Below, in pieces: positions 47,905 through 59,752 of a stretch of 64,000 nucleotides of DNA; positions within the stretch are counted from its first letter, which is position 1, and the number at the start of each line of letters is the position of its first letter. Position numbers and translations under genes: made by a program. Source of the DNA: Alviniconcha marisindica (taxonomy: Eukaryota; Mollusca; Gastropoda; Provannidae); NCBI GenBank assembly GCA_018857735.1, contig JABMCL010002744.1, positions 16,001-80,000 on the forward strand. The letters are read 5' to 3'. The notes beneath the pieces were generated by a model. It did not search any database. It saw only the letters and a program-made list of their open reading frames with translations, and was not told the DNA's origin.

Positions 47905-48191
47905 AAGTTACGCCCGACATCTGGGCGTAAAATGCTGGCTTGCTGCACCCGAGAAAGTGCAACGGCTCCCAATTACTGGGCACATTCACGTAAGTTCAGC
48001 TTCAAGAAAGCGCTTTTCGGTCGTTCAGAACACTAACGACTGACATTTATGGGAGTGTGGGAACTGAGATGTGTGTAGGTCGAGGAGGAGATGGGTGGAG
48101 GGGGAGGGGGGGGGGGGGGGGATTCTGCTAATGCTACTGATTAGACGTTAACGTAGGAAGCACTCTTCTCCAAATCGGCTCAGACGACAGA
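47905..48191. other. Unique sequence with a G run
   Basis: G-rich at about 48097-48121. Confidence 0.35.
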
Positions 48192-48640
48192 AGAGGTCAA
48201 AGCAAAATCTTAAATGAAGGATTCTGTTTTAGCATGCCCCTTGATCTTATGCAGAGTTTAAAAACCGAAGTTTGTAAGTAACGATTAGCAGGACAGGTTT
48301 AAAACATTGTGCAATGCCCTAGCCCACGTATCGCACAGTTTCACTTTGTAACTGCGGCTTCTTTTGATACTCGACACGGCAGGCACAAGCCTTTAAATAT
48401 GATTCGGCTTTACAATGCCCGTTCATCTGTCGAATTCAAAGACCGAGTTTCGTGAGTGACGATTTGTGGGATCAGATCCAAAAGGTCGTCAAGCGTCATC
48501 CCATGCCTACCGCACCCTTGAGAGATTTTTCAGGTGACTCATCCCACAAATCGTCACTCACGAAACTCGGTCTTTGAATTCGACAGATGAACGGGCATTG
48601 TAAAGCCGAATCATATTTAAAGGTTTGTTTTGATCTCTTT
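48192..48640. mobile_element. Foldback element with perfect 83-bp inverted arms
   Basis: 48390-48472 and 48541-48623 are exact reverse complements (83/83) around a 68-base centre. A diverged direct copy of the left arm lies at about 48205-48330. The outer edges (agaggtcaaagcaaaatctt at 48192 and its inverse near 48625) are also inverted. No open frame. Confidence 0.9.
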
Positions 48641-48650
48641 CTATTGCTGG

Positions 48651-48717
48651 TTAGTTAGTCAGTAATTGAATTTTAACGCCCTGTCGACCGCACAGGGTCA
48701 CCTCAGGACAATTCAAC
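48651..48717 (-). mobile_element. T4 tail insertion
   Basis: ttagttagtcagtaattgaa then ttttaacgccctgtcgaccg. A 6-bp flank, tgctgg, occurs at 48645-48650 and 48718-48723. Related to 32098-32150. Confidence 0.6.
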
Positions 48718-48723
48718 TGCTGG

Positions 48724-49072
48724 ATAAAAATACATGACAAGGCTACTTCTTTTGTGTTATACAGACAGCTAATATTCACAGCCACGCTCAATGCAGTCAA
48801 TCAGTGTTAATTAAATGCAAGAACACCTATTCACGACCACGTGACTGGAACGACTCACTAAAAGTACCATAATGCTGTGAACACAAATTCATATCCATAT
48901 TATATAATTACTAATTCTGAGCAGTTTACAAGGAAATGTTCCACAAAACACAACGGTCAGTTTTGACATTTTAAAGCATTAGATATTGTAAACAAGACTC
49001 AAAAGCAACAAACAGTAGTACGACTAAACACAAAACGGCAGAAATCGGTAGTACACATGCAATGGAACAGTG

Positions 49073-49105
<33 letters not shown>

Positions 49106-49785
49106 TACATTTATCATGCGCTCATCAACGCCCTGGGCGCTCACATGATACATATTAACCTAAATATGATATTCTATACACATGCAGAGCATAGTTCTAC
49201 CAAAACAATTTACATAAAGTATTATTTAAAAAAAAACAACAAAAAACGCACTACAAAACACACACTGACTGTAGCAGAAACTGGGTACTGATACTGGGTA
49301 CTGATACATGTACGAGTCTATAGTATTGATTTCCAATCAGTCTGTGGGCACTCCTAGACTAAGGGTACAACTGCGCCCACCGTCTGGAACAGAGTGCCTC
49401 CGGGTGATGGATCCAATTCTAGCGCACTTCACCGAGAGTGAGAACTTAGCTGGGAGGTCGACAGGGCATGGCATTTTCCGCAGACCACAGTCCCGATGCT
49501 CTCCACTCAAGTGAACCCCAGTTCCAAACAAACGGATGGAATTCTTTTGTTCCCTCCAAATTCCGGAATTCCTTTCCCCGGGATCACTTAGCCGTCAGCT
49601 GTGCTTGGTTGTGTTTGGTGCCGAGTCGAAATGCACTGTGTCAAATTCGCCTCTAATGTCGGAAGGGGCTTTCTCTCACACACCGCCCCTTTCCTCGAAA
49701 TGGCTTGTTTTTCACACCGAACGTGAAAGGGCACCTGCTAGTGTTAAAGACGCAGTTCATGAAGAAGAAACAGAATTCAAGAAGA

Positions 49786-49788
<3 letters not shown>
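48724..49788. other. Unique AT-rich sequence with (AAT)n
   Basis: (AAT)n at 49073-49104. Otherwise single-copy; no recognisable exon. Confidence 0.4.
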
Positions 49789-49872
<84 letters not shown>

Positions 49873-49901
49873 CGTGCGTGCGTGATATATATATATATAT
49901 A
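49789..49901 (+). repeat. (GT)n, (GTGC)n and (AT)n microsatellite
   Basis: About 40 GT units, four GTGC units, then AT. Confidence 0.95.
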
Positions 49902-50292
49902 TGCACACACATGTGTAAGTGTGTGTAGGACAGAGACGGGGGAGGAGGAGAAGAGAGAGAGAGTTCAAACAAAGCTAAAGTAAGAAAGAGAAAGTAAGAG
50001 ATAAAATATCAACTGAAATTTCTCAGCAACTAAATCATAGAGAACACCACCAACACCGCAGAGTCGGTTCCCCGATGATCGGCGTATCAAACTACGTAAC
50101 TATAATCACAAAGAAAGAAAAACACAACTCAGACGCAAACATTTTGTTTGCTCCTGGTTGGTTTGTATCATTATACTGATCATATTCACAAAAAGACTCA
50201 GGAGCAACAGCAGTGTGTACCCCCTCCCCACCCAACACACACACCCAAAACAACAGAAGAACAATACTTTTAAAACAAAACACAGCGAAAGG
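49902..50292 (-). other. Start of the intron downstream of the FAT-like exon
   Basis: Ordinary intronic sequence on the minus strand of the cadherin gene. Apart from a short (GA)n and the in-frame read-through to the stop at 50270, nothing else is recognisable. Confidence 0.7.
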
Positions 50293-50301
50293 ACTCACCA
50301 T
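50293..50301 (-). other. Splice donor after FAT-like coding exon
   Basis: Minus-strand sequence aatg|gtgagtcc matches the donor consensus. The last exon base is 50299 and the intron starts at 50298. The split falls after the first base of codon 1117, just where the recognisable cadherin sequence (FTIDIN) gives way to a non-homologous tail. Confidence 0.88.
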
Positions 50302-53300
50302 TGATGTCGATAGTGAAGCGTCCAAGCCCTGATCCGTCACGGATGGAGTAAGTAATCCGACCCCCGTTAGTCCCGGCGTCATCCTTGTCGTTAGCACGCA
50401 CGCTCATGACGTAGGTGCCAACCTCGGAGTTCTCGGGCACAGATCCACGTTCAAGGAAGCTGCTGAACTCCGGGGCAAAGTGGTTCTCGTTCACGTCCAC
50501 CACCTCGATGTTCAGCAGGCACATGGAGACCAGGGACTGCTCCCCGCCATCTTCAGCCCGCACGCTCAGGTTGTACACCTGGGTCGTCTCAAAGTCCAGC
50601 TTCTCCCGGATTCGCACGGCCCCAGTGAGTTCGTCCACTTGGAACTTGTTCCCCGCTCCATCGACGAGCTTGTAGGTGACCTTTCCGTTCTGGCCCTCGT
50701 CAAGGTCGTGCGCTGTCAAGGTTGTGATGACCGTTCCGACAGGAAGGTCCTCTCGCACACGAACTGTTTGCAATCTCGGGATGAACTCCGGGAAATTGTC
50801 GTTGATATCGTTGAGGGTGATGATGACAGACGACGTGGATGTCAATTTCTGACGCAGCCCTGAGTCTTGGGCCTGAACCACAATGTTGTAGACTGGCTTC
50901 TTCTCCCGGTCAAGCCTGTTCTTCACCTTGAGGATGCCGCTGTCCGCTTCGACAAAGAAATCCTCTCCGTGAGACAAGATGGAGTACCTGATCCGGGCGT
51001 TGAGGCCTGTGTCTCTGTCCGTGGCGAACACTTGCAGGACAGTAGCGTTGACCTGAACATCCTCAAAAATGCTCTTCTCGTAAATCCCATGCTCAAACTG
51101 CGGAGCGTTGTCGTTTTCGTCGCTAACGAACACTTTGAGCACTTTGGATGTGGATTTGCCGGCCTCTCCCAGGTCATGAGCCGTGATGGTCAAATTGTAC
51201 TCGGACCTCGTTTCGTGATCCAGAGGTGAGAAAACCTGCAGGTCGCCAGTGAAAGTGTCGATCTTGAAAGCGCCTCCGTCGTTTCCTTCCGTGATGACGA
51301 ACAGCACCTGGCCTGAGTAACCCGCATCTTCATCAGTGGCCAACACCTTCAAGACCACACTCCCGACAGCTGCATCCTCAGACACGGTGATGTAGGCTGG
51401 GAAGGTTTCGTGGAACTCTGGAGCATGCTCGCCTGCCATGATGCTACCTTCTGACCCGCCCAGGTCGACGTTGACGTCCGCTTTACCCTTGTTGTTTCGC
51501 GACGAAAGCGTCAGCTGCCGCTGAAGGCGCTGCGCGACGTCTGTGTCCTGGCAGGTCACACTGACCTCAGCAGTGGCCGACAGCTGGCTCCGTTTGTTGT
51601 TGACCAGCTGCAGCGTCACCGTGGTCGGCACGGACAGGTGCTCTCCGTCACTCGCCACAACCGTTATCTCCCGCAAATCCTCGGAGTTGGAGACGAGGGA
51701 GCAGGCCACTTGCACCGAGCCTGTGGAGGGTTCGATGGCGAAGCAGCCATCGTCGTTCCCTTTAGAAATGCTGTAGGAGATGATGTTTCCTGCGTCGAAG
51801 TCGATGGCCGTGAGGACGACAATTTCCGTCCCCGTGGCCGCCTCCCTGGACAGGTATCCTTTGCACCGCGTCTTTTCAAACTCGGGACTGTTGTCGTTGG
51901 TGTCCTGGACGTTGATGACGATTCGCTTCTGCGTCCAGTGTTTGTAAGGGGAGCCCCAGTCAGAGGCCCTGACGACCACCGAGTACTGCTTCTGCATGGT
52001 CTCAAAGTCGAACACTTCGGTAGTCTTGATCTGCCCTGTGAACGCATCAATTTCAAACGGGACTGGGTCCACGTTGTGAATGGAGTAGCTGACGTGGCTG
52101 TTGTCTGCGGAGTCCGCGTCCGTCGCCGTTAACGTGGCCACTAGCGTTCCTTTGGGCATGTTTTCGTTGATGGACACGGCTTTGAGACTGTCCTCCGTGA
52201 ACTTGGGGGCATTGTCGTTGAAATCTTCGACGTCGATGATGACTTTGGTTTCTCCGGTGAGGCGCGTCCCGCTGTTCGCTCTGTCTTCTGCGTACACCAC
52301 CAGCAAGATCTGCTTCTCCACCTCAGCGTCCAGTTCTGCTGCTGTCGAAATCAAGCCCGTCTTCTCGTCGATGGAGAACTGGTCCGAGGCATCCTCGTCT
52401 TTGAGCCTGTACCGCACCTCACCGTTCTGGTCTTCGTCAGCATCAGTAGCTTTCACAAATAGCACGGGAGTATTGACAGGAACCACCTCCAAGAGTTCAG
52501 CCCTGTACACTTCTTTTTCGAAGACCGGGGGGTTGTCGTTGACATCCTGAATGTGCACCGGAATGATGATGGTGGTGGTCTTGGGAGGGTGCCCGCTGTC
52601 CACGGCAACGACGCTGACGTTGAAGCCTCCAGGCTCCTCCTCTCTGTCCAGGCGTGATGCCACGACAACATTGAACACACTGGGCGTGGAGGTCGACACG
52701 GCGCGGAATACCGTGCTGTCCAGGACAGCCACCCTCGAAATTTCTCCATTCCTGCCGACATCTGGGTCCGCGACCGTGAGAACGGCAAAGACGCTTCCAG
52801 GGCTCGTGTCTTCCAGCAGGGCCGGGAACTTCTGCACCAGGATGATTGGAGAGTGGTAGTTCACGGGCAGAACGTTCACTTCCAGCTTGGTGTTGCTCAG
52901 GGGCGAGATGGGTCTGTCCGAGGACTTCAGGCCACGGTCTTCCGCGTGGATTTCCAACGTATACTTCCTGCTCTGGAACTTGAGCGGGCGCATGAGGGTA
53001 ACCACTCCGCTGGTGGGGTGGATGGCAAACATTGGGCTCGGGTCAAGAAAGCTGTAGTAGATCTCGCCGTTGATCCCCACCTCCGCATCTGATGCTTTGA
53101 CCTCTGTGATACTGGAGTGCAGGGGGGTGTCTTCTGGAATGCTGACGCTGAACGGTCGGGGTGGAAAGAGGGGACTGAACTCATTCTGGTCCAGCAAGGT
53201 GATGTTGAGATCAGTGTAGGTTTCAATCACAGAACCTGTGACGAAAGCGCCCGTGGCTCGGATTCGGAGGTAGTATTTCTGCCTGTGCTCCCGGTTCAGT

Positions 53301-53647
53301 TTGCCGTAAGCACCAGTTTTCGTTCGTACTCGCAGAAAACAGAAGTCTTCCACTGTTACACTCTCCGCGTGAAAGATGCGGCCTTCGTCCTTTCCCAGGA
53401 CAGAAAAATCCACTTTCAAGGAGGAGATCTCTGACATGGAGATTCCCATTTTGATGGAGGTCTTCACGTAGACCTTGCCCACCGCGTTCTCCGGCACGGT
53501 ACCATTGTACACTGGATGAGTGAAGCGGAAGTTCTCCTTCACTCTTGCGGTGCTGAGCTGGCTGTAACTCTTGGCAACCAGAACCAGCAGAAGCCAGGAC
53601 AGCCATATTCGCCACTCTAAGAGCGGCACGGCCCCGAGCCGTCTCAT
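50299..53647 (-). CDS. FAT1: FAT-like atypical cadherin, first coding exon (partial gene)
   Basis: Encodes the N-terminal 1116 residues of a giant cell-surface cadherin of the FAT1/2/3 (Drosophila kugelei/Fat-like) class. In animals these act in planar polarity, actin organisation and epithelial migration. Seen: a hydrophobic signal peptide at residues about 14-30; an atypical first cadherin repeat (about 42-160); then repeats at about 161-268, 270-375, 376-482, 483-590, 591-685, 746-851, 852-955 and 956-1061, and the start of a tenth. Calcium-binding linkers are visible (DVNDNPP 368, DFNDNAP 475, DTNDNSP 582, DENDNAP 843, DINDNFP 947, DVNEN 1051), with DxD motifs such as ATDADEDQNGE at 400. 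The sixth repeat ends without DxNDN and is followed by a cysteine-containing linker (690-745); from memory, human FAT1 has the same arrangement. The ATG lies 8 bases inside the exon. The reading frame runs on into the intron to a stop at 50270, but a consensus donor ends the exon after codon 1116 (phase 1). The FAT1/2/3 class is secure; the exact paralogue name is not. Confidence 0.96.
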
Positions 53648-53655
53648 GTTCGTAT

Positions 53656-53680
53656 CTGAAACAGAGAAAAGGGTGAAGCT
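53656..53680 (-). other. Splice acceptor before FAT-like coding exon
   Basis: Read on the minus strand, a pyrimidine-rich tract (cttttctctgtttcag) ends in AG at 53657-53656. The exon then begins atacgaac followed by the ATG at 53647. This places the start codon in the second or a later exon, as in vertebrate FAT genes, where the first exon is non-coding. Confidence 0.85.
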
Positions 53681-54171
53681 TTCATTTGACTGATTTTAAC
53701 GACTGACATCAAAAACTGTAACAGTGATGCCGACCATATATCAACATCCTAAACACCACCACCCTTCTTTTCCAACGTCATATTATGCCCTGCAGACTTT
53801 GCAGGTAATAGAAATTATCCAAACTTTTCGAGCTACAGTTGAGCTTCACCGATCATTATAATTTAATTAATTCTGGACAAAACAGGGGCAGTTTCCAAGA
53901 TACTCGGACCCCAAAAAAGTTAATACCGATTACCCCATCACCGGCCACCAACGCCTTACTTTGAGGATGTGTTGGAAGAAGCTGTGCTGAAGAAGGCTGT
54001 ATACATGATACATATCCTAACTACAATACAGTATAATGTCACAAGACGTCATGCATGATCCATTTGACTCTTGTACGAACGTATGCGTGTATGCAACTTC
54101 TTCACGACTGTAGATTGTGAATGTATAACTTTAAAACAAGGACTTGTGTTCAGTGATTCAGACGCATGCCC
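53681..54171 (-). other. Intron upstream of the FAT-like coding exon
   Basis: AT-leaning unique sequence with no repeat family and no open frame worth reporting. It is assigned to the 5' intron only because of the acceptor at 53656. Confidence 0.6.
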
Positions 54172-54215
54172 AAGAAGAAGAAGAAGAAGAAGAAGAAGAA
54201 GAAGAAGAAGAAGAA
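54172..54215 (+). repeat. (AAG)n microsatellite
   Basis: Fourteen AAG units. Confidence 0.95.
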
Positions 54216-54793
54216 AGCATTATGCCCCAAGGTGTTGACTTGAGGAGGAACCTCACAGACCACAGTCAGGACCACACAGCGTGAGACAAACTGAAAGGAT
54301 TACTATTTAGATCTTATCGGATTTGTCTCTCGATGGACAGAAGAAGTTGAAAGGCATGCTTGTATGATAACGTTAAGCTAAACAGCGTGGCTACAAGCCA
54401 GTAATATTGCCAGAGGGATCCCAACAACCTACCACATCCCCAGCATCTACATAGATTTCATGGTGGAAATATATTTGCTATTTGCTAATGGCCGTTATCA
54501 TCATCATCATCAGTTTTTGCATGACTGGTTTGTCCCGTATGGCGATTCAGCTGTCGAAAGATCAACACAAGCAAACCAACCCTGGCCTACCTCCCAACAG
54601 TAACTCTGTCTTCTTCTGTATAGTGATTAGTATCTAACTTCAACATTTCGAGACTTGAAGCTGCCTAAGCTGTGTAGATCATAGCGTTGAAGAATGCACG
54701 AGGCCGTGCACTGGACAACACCTACTGACCTAGCCAAATCGAAGACACTTGATGTTCAGTTCCATGTCACCGAGAGACACCGACCTCAGATCC

Positions 54794-54796
<3 letters not shown>
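54216..54796. other. Unique sequence, presumed intron
   Basis: No exon or repeat recognised. Confidence 0.4.

Positions 54797-54862
<66 letters not shown>
54797..54862 (+). repeat. (GT)n microsatellite
   Basis: About 33 GT units. Confidence 0.95.
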
Positions 54863-54863
<1 letters not shown>

Positions 54864-55663
54864 GTAGACAACCGATTCTGTCTTGTAAACATACACAACC
54901 GAAAGCTCTGTCACACTGTTTGGTGTTTACATGTCAGTGAAAGAACCAGACTGCCAATGAGACTGGCAAGTGAGGTGTGCAACAGCTGTACGGTACTGAT
55001 TACGTCACTGCACGAGATAAACCGTGAGGCTCTCTACCCTACCCTCTTCAGTGGTAAGCGCCCGCAAGGCTGCACTCTATGGAGCTCAATTCAAAGCCAA
55101 GTACTTCTTCTGCTGCATAAACACGGACACAACAATCACACAAGCCTGCAAATGAAAATATATTGATAAAATATTACATACTGCACATTTTTAGGCCAAC
55201 TTGCGTCTTCGTTTGGCATTCCCTTTAACCAGTTCAGTGACAGGCGTAGGCCAGCCAGAAATTAAAATCTACAACGTTGACCTGACCCAGAAGGTTCACT
55301 GTAAAGAATCAGTCTGATAAGATACACGGAGGCCTTAAATCGTAAAGATTTACTTTATGAACCTTCGCTGGTGATCAGACTGCAGAAGACTTTGCAAGGC
55401 CCAGGGCCTGTAATACTAGTAACAGCGACAGTTCCTTCAGTGTTTGTCCCGAATACAGTACACGCTATAACACTACACAACTGTGGGTCGTTCAACTTCT
55501 TGCACTGAACGCAACAAGCTTGGGCTTTCTCGATTACATGTGCATGGAAATGGAAGCAGTACCAATACTAGAAGCAAGACTACAATAAATATGTTAAACA
55601 CAGAAATGACTGGAAATATTAAAACGTGGCCGTAGTAACAGAATTAATGAAGTAAGGTGATAA

Positions 55664-55670
<7 letters not shown>
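54863..55670. other. Unique sequence, presumed intron
   Basis: No exon or repeat recognised. Confidence 0.4.
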
Positions 55671-55716
<46 letters not shown>

Positions 55717-55761
55717 TTTATAAGATTAACATTAAAGTGTTTGTGTGTGTGTGTGTGTATG

Positions 55762-55841
<80 letters not shown>

Positions 55842-55860
55842 GAGAGAGAGAGACAGACAG
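55671..55860 (+). repeat. (TA)n, (GT)n, (GA)n tracts
   Basis: TA to 55714, GT 55740-55758, GA 55764-55850 and CAGA. Confidence 0.95.
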
Positions 55861-56057
55861 AGACGGTGGGGGGGGGCGCAACTCCATTAGCACCGACTAG
55901 GAAGGGGGGTAGGCTGACAGTTGGCGTGGGAATGCGTGTTGCGGGTAGGTTCACGACAGTGGGCGTCGGAGTCGTGAAGCGTACAATCAGTGCTGCCTTT
56001 GACCTGTGTGATAAATTCAGTTTTCTGTATGTCACAAACACTGAAATCAATGTTCAC

Positions 56058-56158
<101 letters not shown>

Positions 56159-56334
56159 CATCGAACACAATACACTACAATAATTATCAAAGATGCGTTA
56201 CTCGGTTCATCGTTTTTAACCAGCTGACGCAAGGCGACAAAGTGACTGAGGTAAAACAAGGTCATCAACCCGCTGAACTAACTTAAAACATCGTAAGCCG
56301 GCTAGATTGGCAGCAATGCCCGTCTATTTTAAAC

Positions 56335-56617
56335 GGTCTTTGGCTAGCAGTAAGGCGTCAGGCTGGTACGCGGAAGGACCTCGGTTCCATTCCGCTTCGG
56401 CTGTCATCTCTCTTCACAGTTAGTGAAACGTTAAAATGGCTCTCATCGCTGCCCGTCTTAATGAAGGAGTCATTCTAGTGGTAACGGCGTCGCGTTGGGT
56501 ATATAATATATATAATACACATACTACTAATAGTCTCTCCAGTCCCTCTTCCACAACCTCCTGGGATTCTGGTCCCTGGCAGTACCTACTCGGAGACAAC
56601 TCGGCGTTAAACAAGTG
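56335..56617 (+). mobile_element. SINE family B with T2 tail
   Basis: Decayed tRNA-like head (tggctagcagtaaggcgtca, tcggttccattccgcttcgg), body (gttaaaatggctctcatcgc) and T2 tail (gagacaactcggcgttaaac) at about 56592-56611. Confidence 0.87.
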
Positions 56618-56901
56618 ACAAAACAGAGCACTTAGCACGGAATCAACTGTGTCAGTGAGCCACTACCAGTACCGCTGAGTGCAGGTCAACAGAGTATTCT
56701 AAAGATGCCGATAGTCCAGCAGTACGGTGACTGGGGAATGCACCTGTGCTTTATCAGTCTACACCATTGACACGAACTTATCACTACTCCCTGTATCGCC
56801 ACTACTCACGGTCTAGACAGTATCCACACTGGCAACTGAAAAAGCTGAGGACCCCCCAGTACCGACCACCAGCTGTGCCTGCGTGTGTATCCCTGGTGTT
56901 G

Positions 56902-56932
<31 letters not shown>

Positions 56933-58408
56933 TGTTTGTGTGTGTGTGTGACTGAGGGGGGCGGGGAGGGGGGGGGCGTTAGAGAACAAGTGTCATTCTT
57001 AGTTGCTCTCCCCCAAAATGACTAGATGCAGGTTTATTACAAACACAACTGAACAATGGCAGAATATACCCAATAAAAACTCAAACTAAACAACAACTCT
57101 TACAACAACAACAAAATCACACACCCCCCCCCCCAAAAAAAAAAAAAGCAGTTGAAAAGAAAAACGAATCACCTAGAATCACTACAGAATTTTTTTAAAT
57201 TAAAAAATCCATCAGGTTTGGGTTTCTGAATCTGAGCACTAATACAAGCTGCACACTGACTGCAAATCGGAAATGCAAGACTTGAATCTGATATAGTCAG
57301 AGGCACAGACACATGCACGTCAGCTGATACTTAATGTATACATGGTGCTTAAATTATATCTTGGAAGTTGGAGTCTGACAGCTCAGTGACCCCTTAGCAC
57401 ATGAATAGGGCAGGTGTTCTCCACATCAGGCATGCAGCCGCCATCCATTAAGCCGAGTCTGCTTGGAGATTATACTGTTATAAATGCTAATTCTTTCAAT
57501 TAAAACTGCACAAACTGGTCCAAACGAAGCAAATACAGTACAGAAGAGTTAAAAGCTCACAGGCTGCTTTGCCCTCGGCCAAAATCACTACAATTTAAAA
57601 AAACAATAATAGTGGTATATTATGCTTATCTGTAACTAGGTGAACTGTAATGAGTTAAATCTTGTTAACACTATCGGAACTTTAACAAAATGCAGTTAAG
57701 AAAAGCAAAGAAATTGAAGTCTTAACCCCATATATATGCAAGATATTTTGTTAACACTGATGACTGAATACCCTGAGGCAAAAAGCCTTCCTGTTTTTGC
57801 AAACAGTGGCCTCCTACAAAGAGCAACAGCGAGAAATACTCCACCGTCTCTTCACTGAATAAAGGAAGTCCCTCTTCAGAGACCCATGTGACTCAGCAGG
57901 ATACCCAAATAACGCACAGCTAAAAGTAAAACAGACTAAAAAAAACCAGTTATGCCTCCTGAATATGGGAAGGTGGGTATCAATGGGTTAAAGAAACAAC
58001 CGGAAACGGCCTGACTCATCACTGCTGGTGATGAACGGCTGTCCCAGCGTCAAGCATTATTCACGGGTGACATAATTTACAAGCGACAGAAACCTTGAGA
58101 AGCAGGAGAGGGTGTATCAGTGTGAAGCTTGCGGTTTGTACGGCGAAGCGGCCCACACGGGCACAGCACACGGCGGGAGGTGCAAGCGGGTGACTGCCAT
58201 CTGGCCCCCTTTCTTTTGTGTTTGCCCACAGCCAAGGAGGAAGCCTTTCGCCCCGGCAGCCAGCCTAGCCCCTGTCGCCCACCTCCACTGACACCCTCAA
58301 ATACCCCGCTGATGAAGGTCGGACTCTTCGGGTAATTCACACTCTTCCTCCGTAGCCGTACGGCACATTGGGTGACGTCACACCACACACACACACACAT
58401 TACAGGGC

Positions 58409-58409
<1 letters not shown>
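56618..58409. other. Unique sequence, presumed intron
   Basis: GT tract at 56900-56949 and poly-C/A at 57125-57148. The rest is AT-leaning single-copy DNA, more GC-rich at 58100-58330. No exon recognised. Confidence 0.4.
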
Positions 58410-58466
<57 letters not shown>

Positions 58467-58469
58467 TAC
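58410..58469 (+). repeat. (CT)n microsatellite
   Basis: About 22 CT units followed by CA. Confidence 0.93.
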
Positions 58470-59172
58470 CTCACACTGGGTTACAGGGTGAGGTCAGACA
58501 CACACACACACACACTGGGTTACAGAGCCAAGATCACAAGCGCGTGCGCACACACACACATTGGGTTACAGGGTGAGGTGACACACACACATGCAGTACA
58601 CACACTCACTGCACACTGGGTTACTGGGCGAGGCCCCCCCCCCCACACACACACACACTGGGTTACAGGGTGAGGTGACACACACACATGCAGTACAACA
58701 CTCACTGCACACTGGGTTACTGGCGAGGCCCCCCCCCCCCACACACACACACACTGGGTTACAGGGTGAGGTGACACACACACATGCAGTACACACACTC
58801 ACTGCACACTGGGTTACTGGGCGAGCCCCCCCCCACACACACACTGGGTTACAGGGTGAGGTGACACACACACATGCAGTACACACACTCACTGCACACT
58901 GGGTTACTGGGCGAGGCCCCCCCCCCCCCCCACACACACACTGGGTTACAGGGTGAGGTGACACACACACATGCAGTACACACACTCACTGCACACTGGG
59001 TTACTGGGCGAGGCCCCCCCCCCCCCCCCACACACACACCTGGGTTACAGGGTGAGGTGACACACACACATGCAGTACACACACTCACTGCACACTGGGT
59101 TACTGGGTGAGCCCCCCCCCCCCCCCCCCCCAACACACTGGGTTACAGGGTGGGGTCTCACACACACACACT
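58470..59172 (+). repeat. Minisatellite, about 98-bp unit
   Basis: Regular units contain ctgggttacagggtgaggtg, acacatgcagtacacacact, cactgcacactgggttactg and a C run. They start at about 58561, 58658, 58757, 58842, 58940, 59039 and 59138, with shorter irregular units at the left. Confidence 0.93.
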
Positions 59173-59690
59173 GAAGAACAGACACTTTTACAGTACTGAC
59201 CCGGGGTGTTTCTGCACTTTATGTACTTGAATATTTACTAGACCCCTATCAGTATCACGATGAAGTGATGCTTTATGTCCTCAGATGTCAGTTGACATAT
59301 TAGGGACAAATATCAGTATCACACTAAAAAAAACACTTAAATAGACACTCCAGTCCTGGGCTCTGCACTTCATTAGTTCATGTGCAGAAAGTTTGAATTG
59401 TACCCAGACCACCAACACACTAAAGAACAGACAAGATACTGCGGTCCTGGGGGACAGTTCTGCACTTTGTGCGGAAACTTGTAAAAACCAGACCCTAACA
59501 CACCAAAGAATAGCGACATGTATACACTGCACTCTTGGGGGCTGTCACAACTGCACTTTACACATGAACTTAAATTTGTCATTCTAGACCACTAACTTAG
59601 TAACTAAAACCCTGATACTACTAGAGAACAGACATGACACCACTGCCGTCCTGGGCCAGTTCTGAACTTACCATGTACCGAGAGTGAAAA
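59173..59690 (+). repeat. Decayed tandem repeat, about 75-165-bp unit
   Basis: Phrases aagaacagacac, (a)gtcctgggc and tctgcactt recur near 59174, 59343, 59414, 59505 and 59626. These look like an older, diverged minisatellite adjoining the 98-bp array. Confidence 0.6.
59259..59310 (-). mobile_element. 52-bp family C tail insertion with target duplication
   Basis: atgaagtgatgctttatgtc to gacatattagggacaaa in reverse, between perfect 12-bp repeats tatcagtatcac at 59247-59258 and 59311-59322. Confidence 0.9.
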
Positions 59691-59752
59691 TGACAAGTTC
59701 TGATGAAATGTAGAGGGTCTTTGTTGACTTTGAATTCCTCAGCCGACTCACC

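Noticed and set aside
50415..53434. Several plus- and minus-strand open frames inside the cadherin exon
   Set aside because: They are shadows of the 1116-codon frame in other phases.
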